Positions 1 to 10,426 of a DNA stretch of 64,000 nt are shown piece by piece. The notes under the pieces are model-generated. The model had not been told where the DNA came from. It was given only the letters and a program-made list of their open reading frames with translations, and ran no database searches. Made by a program: the position numbers and the translations under genes. The DNA is from Oikopleura dioica. Its lineage: Eukaryota; Chordata; Appendicularia; Copelata; Oikopleuridae. Location: positions 6,432,157-6,496,156 of the forward strand of contig OU015566.1 in the NCBI GenBank assembly GCA_907165135.1. Reading direction: 5' to 3'. Position 1 is the stretch's first letter, and every line of letters starts with the position of its first letter.

Positions 1-531
1 CGGCGTTTGATGTCCGATGAACTGACTTTCGTAGACATCAAGTTGGAGGTCAGAAAATGAAACATGTAGATCTTGCAAGTGGAGATGATGGTCAGTGACG
101 AACTCGCCGCAGTTGGAAATTTTGAAGCGAACCATTCCGACGTAATCCTCCTCTGCTGGCAGCCTTGTTTTCCCTTTGAAGTCGACTGAGTAGAGAACAG
201 AACCATATTTTCGACTGATCACCCTGGTCTTTGTCTTTGTCGCTTGCTTAGATTGGATTTAAGCATGTCCGACAAAAATTTTCTTGTAAATTATCAGACG
301 TTAATTCCTTTCCTTAAAACCGTTGCACTTCTTTTTGCATTTGACTGACGATCCGAAAGCTGCTCCATTGTCCGGGTCACAGCCTTGCTTGAGCTTTGGA
401 AACTCGCAGTAGCTGACTGGCTGGGATGATTCTGTTGGGCTGAATGAAGTTGTTGATGTAGCAGACGTGGAGATAATAGTTGTCGAGTGAAACGCACTCG
501 TAGTCAAAAAGAAGGAAGAAAGTAACTTCAT
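1..531 (-). CDS. Trypsin-like protease, 5' part only (cut by window edge)
   Basis: This is the N-terminal part of the two-domain protease described in full at 10902-13506, to which it is nearly identical. An exon running off the left edge up to about 246 encodes the pre-protease region. A second reading frame, 301-531, begins with a hydrophobic signal-like stretch (MKLLSSFFLTTSAFHS) and carries four cysteines. Both lie in the same frame but are separated by in-frame stops. The donor that could remove these in the diverged copy (GTAAAG at 39971-39976) is GTCAAA here, so this copy may not make a proper secreted product. The rest of the gene lies outside the window. Confidence 0.5.
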
Positions 532-967
532 CTCTTCTCGAGCGACTCTCGTTCTGACCGCACCCGAACTTTTGCCGTCGTTTTTAAGTGCTTCATGGCT
601 TTGACGAAGTTTAGCAGAAGAAAGAAAATCTTTAATGAACTATTCTGCGGTTTACGGAGATTGATCTTGATATTGTATCCATCGCATTGTATTTGTTTCA
701 TGATGTGCGCATGAAAGAACGATGACCTTTGGGAGGTCTTTCTTTTTTTGCTGACCTGTCATCTTGAAATTCTTACAAATAGATGAACCAACAACTTTTA
801 CGGAGTGCAACATGTTTTAATTAAACGCTTGTACGGTCAAAACAGTAAAGAAAAGAATGCTTAGTACGCTTTGATTTTTCGGGGAAAAAAAGAAAGAGGG
901 AAAGTTAGGTCAAACATTGGTGAAGGAAACAGGGATTTTTCTAAGGAAATGACATGTCGATTTTGGC
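532..967. other. No gene seen; protease upstream / beta-catenin 3' flank
   Basis: This is the shared space between the protease start and the end of the beta-catenin tail exon, both on the minus strand. I see no open frame that looks coding. The same stretch recurs at 13507-13940, 28770-29205 and 40163-40598 and is almost unchanged even in the otherwise diverged last copy. It should hold the protease promoter and the beta-catenin 3' UTR. Confidence 0.5.
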
Positions 968-1845
968 TTAGATGTCAGTATCGTGCCAACCGTTGAGTTG
1001 TTGGTCGGGAGTTTGGTGGCCAGAGCGCGACATTTGAGTCATCGCGGTCGGAGATCGGTGCTCAGAGGGGAGGAGGGATGTTCCTTCGTCGTGGTAGGTC
1101 GTCACCTGAACTTGTTTTAAATGCTTGTATAATTTTAAAGAATGGAGGGAGAGGTTAGTTAGAAATCAAAGGAGGAAAGAAAGGAGTTAGAGAAAGGAGG
1201 ATAAATCTGGATCCAATCAAGCCAATAATCAAATCGCTCAAATCTTGTTGTTATTGAACCTCGGATTTCTGAGCCGCAATAGAAATCATTTCAATATCCG
1301 CTTCAGTGAAAACTGTGATGTGCTTTGAATTGTTTGTGGTACTCATTTTTCGTTGAAAACAAGGAAGAAAACCAGGAAGAATTGCAGAATTCTCTTTCAA
1401 CAAAATTGCCTATTCAAATTCTCATCAATTTCCATTTTCGCTTGTTTTTCTGGCGGCGAGCTTCTAGGCTTGGGAACTGCCGAGGATCTTCCGGAAGCAC
1501 GAGCGGAAGCATGAGTCGATGCTCGGAGAGTTTGAGGGAGGGAAGCCTTGCTCATTCGGCTGGGAGACTCGCGCACGAACGAGGTGTTTTCAATTCCACT
1601 TTCTGGTTTTGGAGTCACTTGAGCTACTTGTTGGTTCAACAATATGACAATAAATCTTTTGAGCTCCTTTTCTTCATTTGAACCTTCCCTGAAACCTTGG
1701 GCTTGCTTTTCGCAGCTTCGAGTCTGGCAATTTCTTCATCAATATTCCTCTCTGCCTCCTTTTGCTTCTCCACAGCAATTTCATATTCTCTCATTTGCTT
1801 TTCATATTCTTCTCCAGCGGCCTTGACGGCTTTTTCTGCAGCTTT
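968..1845 (-). pseudogene. Orphan beta-catenin 3' exons
   Basis: Four exon-like segments match the tail of the beta-catenin gene described at 40599-45230: terminal exon 968-1105 (ending GWHDTDI, stop), then 1260-1341, 1410-1623 and a coiled-coil exon up to 1845. Here they are followed by the 5.5 kb insert and not by the armadillo exons, so this is a duplicated gene end without its body. The donor after the coiled-coil exon (GTAAAG in the 41 kb copy) is changed, so that frame reads on to a stop at 1636-1638. The differences from the 41 kb copy in the 1410-1623 and 968-1105 exons are all synonymous, so decay, if any, is recent. Confidence 0.6.
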
Positions 1846-2052
1846 CTTTCCAAATTCATTCAAAAATCAGTGCCAAAATATAAATCTGTGATACGTGCAC
1901 TTGTTTTTCCGTGTTTTTTTTTTATGAGAAAATTAAAATTTAATCGAAAATTAAAATTTAATCGATAATCGAAATTCTGTAGAGAGCTTTCTCAGAATCT
2001 TGGTCAAAATTAATCTCAGACTAAGATTAAAAACTTTTCTTTCATTTTAAAA
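1846..2052. other. AT-rich spacer with short direct repeat
   Basis: No coding signal. A short AT-rich unit (aaattaaaatttaatcga) is tandemly repeated at about 1926-1965. It is followed by a stretch containing atcttggtca, a word that recurs around 6750-7130. This spacer marks the end of the duplicated beta-catenin tail block. Confidence 0.5.
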
Positions 2053-2187
2053 GCCAGCCCTTCCGGCCATTTCCCCGCGGGGATTTGGCTGGAGGGGCTT
2101 TACGTTTGGTCAATTTCGGTCTTAGGCTCTCCAAACGTAAAGCCCCTCCAGCCAAATCCCCGCGGGGAAATGGCCGGAGGGGCTAGC
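2053..2187. mobile_element. Foldback (hairpin) element family 1, long form
   Basis: A near-perfect inverted repeat of about 135 bp. Outer arms carry ccggccatttccccgcgggg and its complement; inner arms carry aaagcccctccagcc and an acgtttgg/ccaaacgt pair around a short loop. There is no coding capacity. Other family members lie at 6799-6939 and 35051-35191, with a shortened one at 30292-30341. It behaves like a MITE or foldback element. In the duplicate block the same site holds only the 50-bp short form. Confidence 0.8.
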
Positions 2188-2472
2188 ATATCGACATTCA
2201 AAGATTTTAAATATTTCTCATTTGGAGGATTAATCTTCCTTGATTTCATTCTTTCACGGAAAAGAAACTGTTAAATAGTTAATTTTATAAATAACACTGT
2301 ATAACACTTACTCAACTTTGCAAAAAAGCCAATCAAAAACTAAATTCTTCTTTTCTGTCTCCAAAAAGTAGATTTTCTGTATTCAAAAACTTAGTCAAGC
2401 TTTGAAAATTCCAATTAAAAAAGTCTTCTTTCGCAAAAACCATTTATTGAATAATTCTCAGAAAAATTGAAA

Positions 2473-2631
2473 ATGGACAATCCGATTTCGCAACTAGCAA
2501 ATTACAAACTGCAGTTGGGCAAGGTGGAGGCTGCCTTGACCGCAGACCCGGAGAACCAAAAAATGACGAGCCAGATCATTAGAGCCAGATCAAAGAGTTC
2601 GATGACTTCCTCTGATTCTAGCTCTAGTTGA
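2473..2631 (+). pseudogene. SMNDC1/SPF30-like N-terminal fragment
   Basis: A 52-codon frame beginning MDNPISQLANYKLQLGKVEA resembles the N-terminal helix of SMNDC1 (SPF30), a Tudor-domain splicing factor. After about 30 residues the frame turns Ser-rich and stops; another frame nearby reads QIKEFDDFL, so a frame break is likely. Downstream to 3100 there are scraps of open frame but no clear Tudor domain. I read it as a gene fragment carried in the 5.5 kb insert. An identical copy is at 30627-30785. The family assignment rests on my recognition of a short stretch only. Confidence 0.4.
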
Positions 2632-3240
2632 ATCGAAAGTGTTGAAGAGAAGAATGAGTTATTGAGCACTCAGCCTAAAAATAAGGACGGGTAAGAGAGC
2701 CATTTTTCAAGTTGTCGGAAAACAAGTTGACCAGCTTTTAATTATGTAACAAGAACGCGTGTACTACCTTGAAGCAAACGTAGTATGGTTAATTTCCAAG
2801 ATCAAGTGTCCATTCTTGTCCAAAAGCCGAATCGCCTCTGAAAGCTGCCGTCGTTAATCTTTTGCGGCTAAACTCGCCCGCCCCCTCCGGAGCATTTTCC
2901 TGGGCGTGAAAAAGTTCACAGCGCGGCGCGCTGATTGGCCGTCACTTGAGTTCAAAAAGCCACGGCCAGGACCAGCGGATTCACCACCACAACAGCGCCA
3001 CTCTGAGCGCAGCGGATCAGAAGCCAAGCCCGGCCCATATGGAAAAAGATCAACAAGAGCCATAAAGCTCGAAATGGCCAAAATTCATGAAAATAACTAA
3101 AAAGGGGGATTAAGGGGTTTTTGGACACGGGGAATTCAGATATGGGATTATATTTTAGAAAAAAGCAAGTTTGAAGGGAAAAATCAAGTTTGAAAATTGA
3201 AATAAAGGAAGACTTTAAAAAATGATTAACGAATACATCA
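2632..3240. other. No confident gene; possible degenerate remainder of the SMNDC1-like fragment
   Basis: A 64-codon plus-strand frame (2906-3100) is Lys/Arg/Pro-rich and could be a decayed C-terminal piece of the same SMNDC1-like gene, but I cannot align it with any confidence. Otherwise nothing was seen. Confidence 0.3.
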
Positions 3241-3282
3241 GCCCCTCTGGTTGCTCCCTTTTCGGGAGTGACCAGAGGGGCA
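3241..3282. mobile_element. Foldback element family 1 relative, short form
   Basis: A 42-bp hairpin with arms gcccctctggt and accagaggggc. The duplicate block holds a 138-bp long form at the same site (31395-31532), so about 97 bp of inner arms and loop are missing here while the outer arms and flanks are unchanged. Confidence 0.75.
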
Positions 3283-3341
3283 GAAGATTTTTGAATTTTT
3301 TATCTGCTTATTTTGCAAAATAAAGACAAACAAACATTTTT

Positions 3342-4400
3342 TTATGATAGATTGTATTCTTGAGCAAATGAAATATTTACAGGAGGGGCAGTGGGAAGGT
3401 CAGAAAGAACATGAATGTTGTGTTCTTCGATCCGGGGATTTTCTGTCGGCGCAGCAGCGATGAGTGTTCTTGTTGATTGCATCAAATCATGGTGAATCGG
3501 GCCTTGCTCGTAAAAGACGTAGAGCATCTGGTTGCCAATATCAGACTGGATCATTCTGTTGAATGATGTCTTTTGCCATTCATCGACTCTAGGCTCGCCG
3601 ATGCTATTTTGGACAAGATGATCAGGATGTACTCCACGCACATGTTTGACGAGCTCTGCCTTGTTCTTGATGAGGCACTTGCATCGGGAGCAGACGTATC
3701 TGGACATGGCCGCCTTGAACTTTGCATCCGCCAAGTTTTCGTCAAAGATTTGTTTAAGTTGGATCAGGTTGAGCGTATTTTCCCAGTTGAAGCATGAAAG
3801 ATTCGCCAAGGCGCGGAGCTTTTCGCAGTCGTTTTCGTAGAGCACATGTCGCTTGAAATTTTCCCGAAGAAAAACTCCAGCAATGTCCCAGTCGCCGGTT
3901 TTTTCATGGTAGAGATATTCTTGAGTAGCATCAGCAAATCTAAAAATAGGTTAATTTCAATCAAAAATTTTGCCAGAAAAATCTTACTTTTGAAATTACC
4001 TCGGATCTCTAACAGGCTTGAAAGCATCGCCATCAAAATAAGGACTCCACGGGTCGGTCGAAAACATGGAGTAAACTTGGGCGTAATATTCGGGAGTGTT
4101 TCCTCTGTCCTCTTGAATTATCCGCGTAAATCCATGCTTCGACAATGCCTTTAATGCCATGGGAAGGCCTTTTTTAATTAGCCAAGCCATGTCACCAAAA
4201 GCATTTTTGTCAGTAGCTCGAATAGTGGATAATAAAACTTCTGGAAGCAATGGGATGTTATCAGTCTCTCTCTGATTTCTACGTCTCTGATTTTGTAGTG
4301 GTGCAACTCTTTGTCGAGCAACCCTTCTGGCTCTTCTATACGAAGCTCCCTGTCGGGCTCTCATTCTTTCTTCATCATTGGCATGAACTAGTCTTGGCAT
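3342..4400 (-). CDS. C2H2 zinc-finger protein (unrecognised family)
   Basis: Two exons, complement(join(3342..3939,4000..4400)), give 332 residues. The intron is 60 bp with GT and AG ends, and the codon is split as AG plus A. The start ATG at 4398-4400 opens an Arg-rich N-terminus. The C-terminal half has one clear C2H2 finger: Cys-x2-Cys in YVCSRCKCL, then His-x4-His in KHVRGVHPDH. I recognise no other domain. One basic region plus a single finger suggests a nucleic-acid-binding protein, but function is unknown. It sits within the 5.5 kb insert between hairpin elements, convergent with the EGF-like remnant. The second copy at 31593-32651 has the same protein. Confidence 0.7.
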
Positions 4401-5329
4401 TTTGATTTATTGATACAATCTTGAAGCTGTATTTATTCAAAAAAAAAACTCTAGCTCCATCGAGGAGCTAAGTGATAAAATCAACTCGGCGTGAGACAAA
4501 CTTCGCGCACAAGCTGCCGATTCCAAGAAGCAGGAAAGATTAACTTTTTGCCCGCCGCTCGGTGGCGCCTTTTGAGAGAGAAATCGAAAGATTTTCTTAA
4601 TATCGGCTTATTTCAAATTTTTAACAAGCTTTATAATGTCAAGCCTATAAGCTTGTCAAAAGTATTATTAAGAATCTCGTTGCTGCTACCATGAATTTTT
4701 GAGAGCAATTCGAAAGTGCACGAGTGCGATGCGCTGTATTTTCGTTATGCGGGCGCGATTCGGCCCCAGAAATTTACTGTTTCAGCAACGGAAATAAAAT
4801 TAAGATTTTCAGAAAACTAAAAGGCTCGTGATTCGAAAACTTTCTTAAAAATTGAAAGAAACCAATTTTTGAGGAATCTCTCTGAATGTTGCTATTAGGG
4901 CGCGCGTGTGGAAATTCGAAAATTCAAAAAACCGCCTTTTTTAATTTTTAAAAAAGGTTAAGAGTCACGAGCCTATAAGGTTTCTTAAAAACAGTATTAT
5001 AAATTCATAACTGCTAACAAAAATTTGTGAGGGCCAAACGCGCGCGCACGCTGAAAATTCAGGGAATCTTACTCGTGTTTTTTCAAACCGCTCTCAAAAA
5101 TTCCCAGTAGCAGCTATGAATTTCTGAAAAAAGCCTTTTGAAAAGCTTATTTGCTCGAGCTTATGATGCATCTTATAAATTTAAAAAAGACCGATTTAGA
5201 AATTAGCTTTTCAAATTCAAAGAGAATGCCGCTCGGTGGCGCTTATTTGGCAGGCAGGTTTCAAGTTCAGAACATTCGCCGAATGTCCTAAAGGATGACT
5301 GCTTCAAAAGTTTCAATATGGGACATAAA
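4401..5329. other. No gene; AT-rich stretch with 15-bp direct repeat
   Basis: No coding frame was found. A 15-base word (gccgctcggtggcgc) occurs at 4554-4568 and again in direct orientation at 5228-5242. Between them are several diverged partial repeats around cataactgcta/tagcagctatg-type words. This looks like an old degenerate insertion. Confidence 0.45.
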
Positions 5330-6315
5330 CGAGCATTGTCCAGAATTTTCAACCTGCAAGAATTTTTGCTCTGGATTGCTCTGGATTTTCAAACTGCCAG
5401 AATCTGGAGTGTGTTGATGAAGATGAGTGTTCCCTTGAACTATATGACGAAAATATGATCTGCAGTAACACGATCGGAAGCTACTCGTGTGACTGTGTTG
5501 ATGGAATGAAAATGATGGCTGTGACTGTTATGATGTTGATGAATGTGAAGAGGAAAATGCTTGCCCTGAAAATTCGATTGGTAAAAATATTGATAGGAGC
5601 TTCGAATGTTTTGCCAATCAGGATTTACCGGCGATATTTGTTTTGGATGTCTGTTTTGTGATACCTGTTTCGATGTCGACGAATGCGAAAAGGGGGATCA
5701 CTTGTGCGAAAAAATCTGCATCAATACAATTGGGAGCTTCACATGCTCGTGCCTTGTACCAATGCGACAACTCGACACATACAACTGCGAAGATGTAAGC
5801 AAGGATGATGAGCTTCAAAAAATGATGGAAAATGAACTAACGAGTATTTCCGAAAAATGCAACTTGCCTTGAAATTTAAAAACGACTCGAAACTTGTTTC
5901 AGAAGCAATAGGCGAAGCGTCAGCGAGAACTAGAAATCTTCTGTCGAATCTTCTCGCTCCTAAAAGTGGAGATGACTCTTTTTTGAAGAAAATTGGATCT
6001 TCGAGTGTGGATCTACTAGAATCAAGATCAAGTAAGAAGGGATTGCTAGCTGAAATTAAATTTAATCCCTTTATCTACTCTGACGACGATTTGAGACTTG
6101 CCAACCAAGTTTTCGAGGGCTCCCTAACTCTGTCCAAAAAATCCGAAAAAGGCCAGTTCAGCTGCTTCCAGAGCAATCTAACTTTTAATCTTGGCGCGCC
6201 GCGGGAGATCGCTAGAATTTTTCGATCGAGGCCACCTTCCGGGGCGGTGCACCAAGATTTAAAAAAAAGATTGCTACGAAAGCGGTTCCGAATGCCAAGG
6301 ACTAACCTAGAATAG
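5330..6315 (+). pseudogene. Calcium-binding-EGF-like gene remnant
   Basis: Pieces of cysteine-rich EGF repeats of the calcium-binding type can be read: a DEDECS... NTIGSYSCDC unit near 5400-5500, a DVDECEEENACPENSIG unit in another frame near 5530-5580, and a DVDECEKGDHLCEK... NTIGSFTCSC unit at about 5665-5750. The frame changes at least twice within about 200 bp, and a further shift is needed to enter the 152-codon open frame 5857-6315, which has no recognised domain. No normal splice sites repair these breaks, so I call it a pseudogene. Family members are secreted or extracellular-matrix proteins. An identical copy is at 33581-34566. Confidence 0.55.
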
Positions 6316-6356
6316 CTAGCATTTTCTGTGCAAAAAGAAATAAATTAGATTTTTAC

Positions 6357-6629
6357 TCAAAAGACTTTTCTATTTTCATAAGTCGCCGAGTGAGCTGTGA
6401 CAGAAATCGAAGAAATTTGGTTTTTTGGGAGTTTGAATTTGAACTCAACTTGTGCGTCGCCAGTAGAATCTTCCAACATAGCAAGGTAGCACATCTTCCA
6501 GTTCTTTTTTTCTTTCCTGGAGATTTTCTGATTGCAATACGCGAAAGAAGCCCAGTTGGAAAAAGTCTCTCCGCCAATAGAGTAGTTGTCTTTCGCGCAA
6601 TTTATAAGTTCAGAATGTCTTCTGACCAA
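6357..6629 (-). pseudogene. PAW-domain fragment (peptide:N-glycanase-like)
   Basis: A 90-residue frame containing WKMCYLAMLEDSTG followed by VEFKFKLP and ISSISVTAHS resembles the C-terminal PAW domain of peptide:N-glycanase (NGLY1), a mannose-binding beta-sandwich. The catalytic transglutaminase-like core is absent. The frame ends at a stop at 6357-6359; upstream, a possible acceptor is followed by repeats, so no full gene can be built. I read it as a captured or broken fragment in the insert. A second copy is at 34608-34880. Recognition is by eye on about 60 residues. Confidence 0.4.
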
Positions 6630-7210
6630 GATTTTTATTATTTTCTGATAATAAAAAATTTTTTATTGACAAAATAACGTTAAGAAGGGGCTAATAAACG
6701 TGATAATAGCATTAAATTTTTAATAAGAAATAAAATAATCATCTAAATCTTGGTTGAGAATTTTCTGACCAAGATTTCTCACATTTTCCAAAAAAAAAGC
6801 CAGCCCCTCCGACCATTTCCCCGCTGGGATTAGGCTGGAGGGGCTTTTTTGCGTTTGGCGAGCCTGAGGCCAAAATTGACCAAACGTAAAAAAGCCCCTC
6901 CAGCCAAATCCCCGCGGGGAAATGGCCGGAGGGGCTGGCTTTTTCAAACCAATTAAAGTGCGAAGAAACTTTTTTCTCGTAACCAAGATTCAGAGAATTC
7001 TCTCCATTAAATTTTTCTTCTATCGATAATATAACGATTATTAACCCTTAATTTACGCAATGATAGTGTCAAAATTAAGATTTTGAAGTAAATTCTTATC
7101 TTAATCTTGGTTGACAATTTTTGACCAAGATTCCTTCCTTTTTCCCATTGATGAAAATTTTTTCTCACCAATAGAACGTTAATAAACGGCTAATGAAGGC
7201 AATATTAGTG
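6615..7210. repeat. Three diverged tandem repeats, the middle one split by a hairpin element
   Basis: A unit with ctgaccaagatt near its start and an acgttaa...ggctaat...gcaatattag-type end can be followed three times: about 6615-6720, 6740-7075 and 7090-7210. The central copy is interrupted by the foldback element at 6799-6939. The same arrangement recurs near 34866-35463. No coding function was seen. Confidence 0.55.
6799..6939. mobile_element. Foldback element family 1, long form
   Basis: A 141-bp inverted repeat beginning gccagcccctcc and ending ggaggggctggc, bounded by A and T runs. It has the same architecture as 2053-2187 and is retained in full in the duplicate block at 35051-35191. 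Confidence 0.8.
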
Positions 7211-7478
7211 CAAAAAATTTAAAGTGGGCTTGTCTCGGCATCTCGAAAATGGGCTTGTAGAAAGGGATCTGCCAACAGACTCGTCCGACACTTTAACAAA
7301 TACAACCGTCAATTCCAGGCGCGAATGTGCTCCGGCGAGTAATTTATTTTCGTTGGTGTAATTTCATAAAAAGATATCAGTTTTGTAAAATTTGAAGCTA
7401 AATCGAAACTTTTGACAGCCCTCTCCGAAGCCAAGAACAATTTTCTTCGATGCAAACTGGCGTCAAATTCCAACGCCA
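7211..7478. other. No gene seen; left junction of the older duplication
   Basis: Unremarkable sequence up to the point (7479) where homology with the galaxin-like gene begins abruptly inside an exon. Confidence 0.4.
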
Positions 7479-7858
7479 ATGAAAAACGTCAAGATCGGCT
7501 GCTGCAACGGACAGGCTTACAATTCGCAGAAGCGATGCTGCTGCCGACGAGTTTCGTTTGATATGGACAAGAAATTCTGCTGCGCCATCAACGTACTTTT
7601 CAAAAATACCTTTGCAAAGTTACTAAAATGGTGATTTCTAGGGTTGCGAAAGCTTCAAGATCATGAATAGAGGCAGCATTCAGGACTACAACGATTGTCT
7701 TTCTCTTGATGGTAAGACAAATTATCGATACCTACACCCTTAATCCTTCTTTTCGCTCTTTTATCAACCAATTTTCAGGTCTCGTCGTGCAGGAATACGG
7801 CTACCAAGGTCAACGAGGACAGCCCAAGATCTTCGGAAACGACCGAAGCCGAAACTAA
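7479..7858 (+). pseudogene. Galaxin-like gene, last three exons only
   Basis: Homologous to the last three exons of the gene at 23744-24930. Segments 7479-7592, 7642-7711 and 7779-7858 keep normal GT/AG borders and frame, and encode CCNGQAYNS...CC-type repeats and the same C-terminus ending NDRSRN, stop. Homology starts at the codon MKNVK; the upstream part of that exon and all earlier exons are absent, and no signal peptide is supplied. It is probably a non-functional end created by the older tandem duplication, though a short protein from the internal Met is possible. A second copy is at 35732-36111. Confidence 0.6.
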
Positions 7859-8580
7859 ACCCCTTCCACCGAGCAGTATCCGGAAAGTGGCAACAATCAG
7901 GGCGTAAGAGGTTAAAATCAGTCGCAGTACAAACAAAGCCCCCTTGACTAAATTTCCTTGAAGTCCTGTTTCGCGTCTCCTTTTCCGTAGTTTTATATTT
8001 TGCGCTTTCAAAAAAGACTTCTTCAATTTTCAAACGAAATCTCGCCGATTTTTTTTTATCTTTTTTGCCACATTTTTTTTGTCTTTTTTTTGTAAATTTT
8101 TTGTGTTAATTTTTAACTCATCGTCGCGGTCGACAAAATTTCGACCATCCGCGATCATCACAAAACGAAACACGCGAGTACTATTTAAAAAAAGAAAACC
8201 ATCAACCCTGAATTTCCCAATCCCCAAAAAACTACTTTCACTTTTTGATATAATTTTTCTTGTGTAAATATCGCGCCACTAAGAACATGAATCAAACATG
8301 GCAGAACGCACGTCTGTACAGAAGACCACAAGATGGTAGCAGCCGACAAAAAATAACGAAGAAAAAAATGAAGAAAAAACTCATCTTCCACAAAAAACAG
8401 CTGCCGCTTTATTTCAATAAATTTCCTGTTTATACCTAAAAATTGATTTTTATAATTTTTTGCATCAAAATTTTGAAACTCGTCTTGAAGAAAATAGGAA
8501 TCTACAAAAATAACATTTACTTCCGCTTTCATCCCCATATAATCAAGGCTTCTGAGGGAGAGCAATACAGTGAGAAAGAA

Positions 8581-8878
8581 ATGAGTGCAATTAATGATTT
8601 TTACGACAAGCTCCGCCCTGATCAAGTGAACAAGTTCCAATAAATTTTGGAGGATCTGAGAGGGGCCTACGACAACCTTGATCCTGCCGAGAAAGAGTTC
8701 TTCGAGTCGAAATACTCAGACGGTTCTGCTGGTGATTGCCCGGTGGTGAGGCTTATTGGTAATGCTGAAGCCTTCGATACAGGTAAATTTTTATTTCGAA
8801 TTAAAAATGTTTCTAAAAATTTAAATTCTCCCAGAAGCAACAACTGATGGTCAAAGCCATTTTTGTATTCTTTTATAA
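8581..8878 (+). pseudogene. Small helical protein gene with nonsense codon
   Basis: Same gene as 10427-10724, join(8581..8782,8835..8878), but the codon after KFQ is TAA (8641-8643), where the intact copy has TCA. Splice sites and the rest of the frame are kept. The identical stop is present at 36895-36897, so it predates the recent duplication. The frame opens upstream of the ATG, as in the intact copies, so the true start is uncertain. Confidence 0.6.
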
Positions 8879-9054
8879 AAGAAAAATTGTATCTTGAAAG
8901 AAAATATGCAATAAAATGATCAAAATAAGACTTCAAGAAAATCAAACCGTTTTTTACATGCTAAGTGTATTGAGAAAAGCAAAAGAAGTATCGCCTAAAT
9001 AAGTGACAATTTGTGTAAGGTGTTTTCGTGAAGATCGTGTTCAATTTCCAAAGC

Positions 9055-9912
9055 TCAAGAATTTTGAAGATTCTCCATTGTATCGAATATCCAGTCCACA
9101 TAATTCGAAACTTTAGCGTAAATTCCTGGAAAATTCGGAGCAGCGCAGCCGAAACCCCAAGATACAACACCGTAAACAACGGGTTTTCCAAAAGCTTCGC
9201 AGACCAAGGGTCCTCCAGAGTCGCCCTGGCAGGAGTCTTTACCGCCGTCAGTTTGTCCATCGCCATCAAAATCGGGTATTCCAGCGCAAAACTGTGTCTC
9301 CCAGGTTGTTGGCTCAAAACTTATCATATTCGTCGCTTCACAGTACTCGTTAGAAAATGTGTAGACGCCGACTTCATTCAAAAGATGACTTGGCTCGTTA
9401 CCAACCCCATAACCTGCTACCTTGCAGTAAGATCCGTCGGCAACATGGTCTGCTGGAAGACATGCAGGGGATATCTTCGATGCGCAAGTCTCTGGGCCGT
9501 CAGGCCCGTACTGATTGATAAGCGACTCCTTGACATTGGGAATTTTCAGAAGACAGATGTCATGAGGAGTTCCAGTCTCGTCAGTACTGTTGAAATCAAA
9601 ATGATCGTAATTTTCGTGAATTTTGAAGTCTTGCAACTCAAGGTCCAAACTGCAAGGTTCAACACGGTCGATGACTGAGACTCCTAGAAGCACAAGGGCA
9701 TCATCTATATTTGTACCGAAACAACAGTGTGCAGCAGTCAGCACAAAATCGTGAGAGCCGTCTTCAAACATTGTGATCAATGTTCCTCCGCAGGAGAAAT
9801 CAAAGTTCGCGTAATAAGGATGCGCATCGATCGGCACATCTGTTCCGCCGATGATTTTTGTAAGAGGTTCGCTCTCGATTGGTTCAAGAGGAGTTTCACA
9901 AGTCATGTTTTT
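9055..9912 (-). CDS. Truncated trypsin-like protease, catalytic domain only
   Basis: The C-terminal, catalytically complete domain of the second (T') protease: activation motif IIGGTD, His in TAAHC, Asp in the HDICLLK segment, Ser in GDSGGP, with Asp six residues before that Ser, which predicts trypsin-like cleavage after Lys/Arg. It is the same sequence as the last exon at 37311-38571, but the match ends at about 9912, just before MTCETPLEP. The linker, first domain and signal peptide are missing and replaced by sequence from upstream of the small gene. As it stands it lacks a secretion signal. It is a product of the rearrangement or of misassembly. Confidence 0.65.
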   Translation of the reverse strand, partial: KNMTCETPLEPIESEPLTKIIGGTDVPIDAHPYYANFDFSCGGTLITMFEDGSHDFVLTAAHCCFGTNIDDALVLLGVSVIDRVEPCSLDLELQDFKIHENYDHFDFNSTDETGTPHDICLLKIPNVKESLINQYGPDGPETCASKISPACLPADHVADGSYCKVAGYGVGNEPSHLLNEVGVYTFSNEYCEATNMISFEPTTWETQFCAGIPDFDGDGQTDGGKDSCQGDSGGPLVCEAFGKPVVYGVVSWGFGCAAPNFPGIYAKVSNYVDWIFDTMENLQNS

Positions 9913-10426
9913 CATATTTTCAATTTTTAACTCATCGTCGCGGTCGACAAAATTTCGACCATCCACGATCATCACAAAATAAAACACGCGAGTACTATTT
10001 AAAAAAAAGAAAACCAACAACCCTGAATTTCCCAATCCCCCAAAAAACTACTTTTACTTTTTGATATAAGTTTTTCTTGTGTAAATATCGCGCCACTAAG
10101 AACATGAATCAAACATGGCAGAACGCACGTCTGTACAGAAGACCACAAGATGGTAGCAGCCGACAAAAAATAACGAAGAAAAAAAATGAAGAAAAAACTC
10201 ATCTTCCACAAAAAACAGCTGCCGCTTTATTTCAATAAATTTCCTGTTTATACCTAAAAAGTTGCTTTCTATATTTTTTTTTGCATTCTTATTTTGAAAC
10301 TTGTCCCTTTCGTATCATCGCTGAAGAAAATAGGAAGCAATAGTAAGCGACAAAAATAAAATTGACTTCCGCTTCCATCCGCATATAATCAAGGCTTCTG
10401 AGGGAGAGCAATACAGTGAGAAAGAA

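Noticed and set aside
9028-9678. 216-codon plus-strand frame over the protease (also 10875-11525, 26138-26788, 37284-37934)
   Set aside because: It is the antisense shadow of the trypsin domain; the minus strand carries the catalytic motifs.
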